Shown piece after piece: positions 62,726-64,000 of a DNA stretch of 64,000 nucleotides. Where the stretch lies: NCBI RefSeq assembly GCF_021129235.1, contig NZ_JAJOMA010000029.1:30843-94842 (forward strand), written 5' to 3'. Each line of letters starts with the position of its first letter. Position 1 is the stretch's first letter. A program made the position numbers and the translations under genes. This DNA is from Kineosporia mesophila (GTDB taxonomy: Bacteria; Actinomycetota; Actinomycetes; Actinomycetales; Kineosporiaceae). Below the pieces are notes generated by a model. The model made no database searches and had not been told where the DNA came from. It saw nothing but the letters and a program-made list of their open reading frames with translations.

Positions 62726-63865
62726 TCAGGAACTCTTCTCGGTGACGCCCGCGGCGTCGAACGTCGCCATCTCCCGCAGCACGGCCACGGCCGACCGGAC
62801 CAGCGGCAGGGCCAGCACGGCGCCGCTGCCCTCGCCGAGCCGCAGCTCCAGGTCGACGAGCGGGGTGAGGCCCAGGTGTTTCAGGGCGACGGCGTGCCCG
62901 GGTTCGGCCGAGCGGTGGCCGGCCACGCACGCGTCCACCACGTCGGGGGCGAGCGCGGCCGCGACCAGGGTGGACGCGCCGGAGATGACGCCGTCCAGCA
63001 CGATCGGCACGCGGTGGGCGGCCGCGCCGAGGATGAACCCGGCGATCTGCGCATGTTCGAGGCCGCCCAGCGAGGCGAGCTCCGCGATCGGGTCGTCCCC
63101 GGTGCCGTCGCTGTCCGCCTCGGCCGCGCGGCGGGCCAGGGCGACCCGAACGACGCCGATCTTGTGGCGGTGGGCCGCGTCGTCGATGCCGGTGCCGAGG
63201 CCGGTGACCTCGGCCGGGTCGGTGCCGGTGAAGGCCGCGATCAGGGCCGCGGACGCGGTGGTGTTGGCGATGCCCATGTCGCCGGCCACCAGGCAGCGGT
63301 AGCCCGCCCCGACCAGTTCGCCGGCGATCGTGATGCCGTGCGTGAGACCTTCGAGAGCCTGCTCGCGGGTCATCGCGGGACGCACGGAGATGTCGTCGCT
63401 GCCCCGGCGCACCACCCGCTCGACCAGTCGCGGCCGGCCACCCGGCTCGATGGTGGACGCGTCCGGCACCCGAGCGCCCTCGGGCACCATTGCGTCCAGC
63501 GGGGTGACCACGCCGGCGTCGACCACCACCACGGCCGCACCGTTCTGCCGGGCGAGCACGTTCACCGCGGCGCCGCCGGCCAGGAAGTTGGCGATCATCT
63601 GCGCTGTGACCTCCTGCGGCCAGGGGCTGACACCCTGCGCGTGGACGCCGTGGTCGGCGGCGAAAACGGCCACCGCGGCGGGCGAGGGGTCGGGCGGTGG
63701 GCAGGTGCCGGCCAGTCCGGCCAGGCGGATCGAGACCTCTTCCAGCACACCGAGCGCACCGTGGGGTTTGGTCAGGCGGTTCTGCCGGTCCCGGGCCGCG
63801 CCCAGCGCCGTCGGGTCGGCGGGGCGGATCGCGGCGAGGGTCTCGGCGAGCTGGTCGTCGGTCAT
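62726..63865 (-). CDS. cobT: Nicotinate-nucleotide-dimethylbenzimidazole phosphoribosyltransferase
   Basis: The 379-residue protein matches CobT, which activates 5,6-dimethylbenzimidazole for the lower ligand. Typical segments are RQNRLTKPHGALGVLEEVS, VFAADHGVHAQGVS, VAGDMGIANTTASAAL and the catalytic Glu region LRLGEGSGAVLALPL. ATG 63865 is chosen (GGAG upstream) over the longer frame to 63919. It heads the cobT-cobA/cysG unit. Confidence 0.95.
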   Translation of the reverse strand: MTDDQLAETLAAIRPADPTALGAARDRQNRLTKPHGALGVLEEVSIRLAGLAGTCPPPDPSPAAVAVFAADHGVHAQGVSPWPQEVTAQMIANFLAGGAAVNVLARQNGAAVVVVDAGVVTPLDAMVPEGARVPDASTIEPGGRPRLVERVVRRGSDDISVRPAMTREQALEGLTHGITIAGELVGAGYRCLVAGDMGIANTTASAALIAAFTGTDPAEVTGLGTGIDDAAHRHKIGVVRVALARRAAEADSDGTGDDPIAELASLGGLEHAQIAGFILGAAAHRVPIVLDGVISGASTLVAAALAPDVVDACVAGHRSAEPGHAVALKHLGLTPLVDLELRLGEGSGAVLALPLVRSAVAVLREMATFDAAGVTEKSS

Positions 63866-63960
63866 CGGTGCTCCAGGAAATCTCGGGGTGGGCGCCCGGC
63901 CTCGCTGTCCGGGTCCCACCGGTGGTGCGCGTCCGGGCCGTGCTGGTACCCGGACGTGTT

Positions 63961-64000
63961 CTGCCTGTGTGCTCTGTCTGCCTGTGTGCTCTGTCTGCCT
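63961..64000. repeat. 17-bp tandem repeat at the window edge
   Basis: CTGCCTGTGTGCTCTGT is repeated twice perfectly with six further bases before the window ends, so copy number is unknown. It lies upstream of cobT. Confidence 0.85.

Noticed and set aside
1..64000. tRNA, rRNA, insertion sequences, prophage or attachment sites
   Set aside because: I saw no cloverleaf-like sequence, transposase or integrase motif or terminal repeats on either strand.

Overview
The window is a gene-dense, high-GC (about 70 percent by eye) actinomycete chromosome segment. The evidence is strong G/C bias at third codon positions, many GTG starts, a GAF-ANTAR regulator, a TIGR03086-type mycothiol-fold protein, SigE-type sigma factors, tandem DoxX proteins and helZ/SWIM helicase genes like those of mycobacteria. 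Genus cannot be fixed from sequence alone; a Kineosporia- or Streptomyces-like soil actinomycete fits. I see no tRNA, rRNA, IS element, prophage or CRISPR array, so this reads as ordinary chromosome with a few accessory spots.

Layout. 0-9 kb: small enzymes and regulators (phosphotransferase-like protein, XRE regulator, RNase Z, LLM oxidoreductase, GAF-ANTAR, methyltransferase, a lysyl-oxidase-like secreted protein, PLP enzyme divergent from a GNAT). 8.7-24 kb: cell-envelope and secreted functions (lysozyme-like protein, DUF4126, orphan LuxR response regulator, a second lysyl-oxidase-like protein, pyruvate-oxidase-like TPP enzyme, ricin-type lectin, two DoxX proteins, a zinc-ribbon membrane protein next to an 8-bp repeat gene, winged-helix protein, alpha-amylase). 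23-29 kb: divergent regulator/enzyme pairs (TetR with FAD monooxygenase, GntR with a persulfide-dioxygenase/rhodanese fusion). 29-38 kb: small conserved hypotheticals, an orphan EACC1 conflict-system component, a lipoprotein, HAD hydrolase, L,D-transpeptidase, and a sigma/membrane-partner locus with Pro/Thr-rich extracellular tails. 38-43 kb: tandem glycine riboswitch with gcvT-gcvH, then a GntR-ABC exporter operon and a MarR/MFS pair. 45-64 kb: cobalamin genes in three groups (cobG-cobH-cobIJ; riboswitch-cobN; cobA/cysG-cobT) separated by a GH63-like glycosidase and a SWIM/SNF2 pair.

How it works together. The cob genes cover methylation of the corrin ring (CobA, CobI, CobG, CobJ, CobH), cobalt insertion (CobN) and lower-ligand activation (CobT); cobN is preceded by a B12 riboswitch. 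The glycine riboswitch gates the T and H proteins of glycine cleavage; the P protein is not here. Several genes appear leaderless: TANNNT ends 6-8 nt before the start codon at a dozen genes, which helped fix starts. One 24-bp gap at 8139-8162 holds two mirror-image leaderless promoters.

The items most worth a second look are the 8-bp in-frame repeat array (19.3 kb), the dispersed paralogous membrane proteins with a shared C-terminal signature (18.2 and 37.2 kb), the two lysyl-oxidase-like proteins with Met/His-rich inserts, the orphan EACC1 gene, and the hairpin-rich gap at 11.5-12.2 kb. I did not find a clear complete new system; these are candidates.
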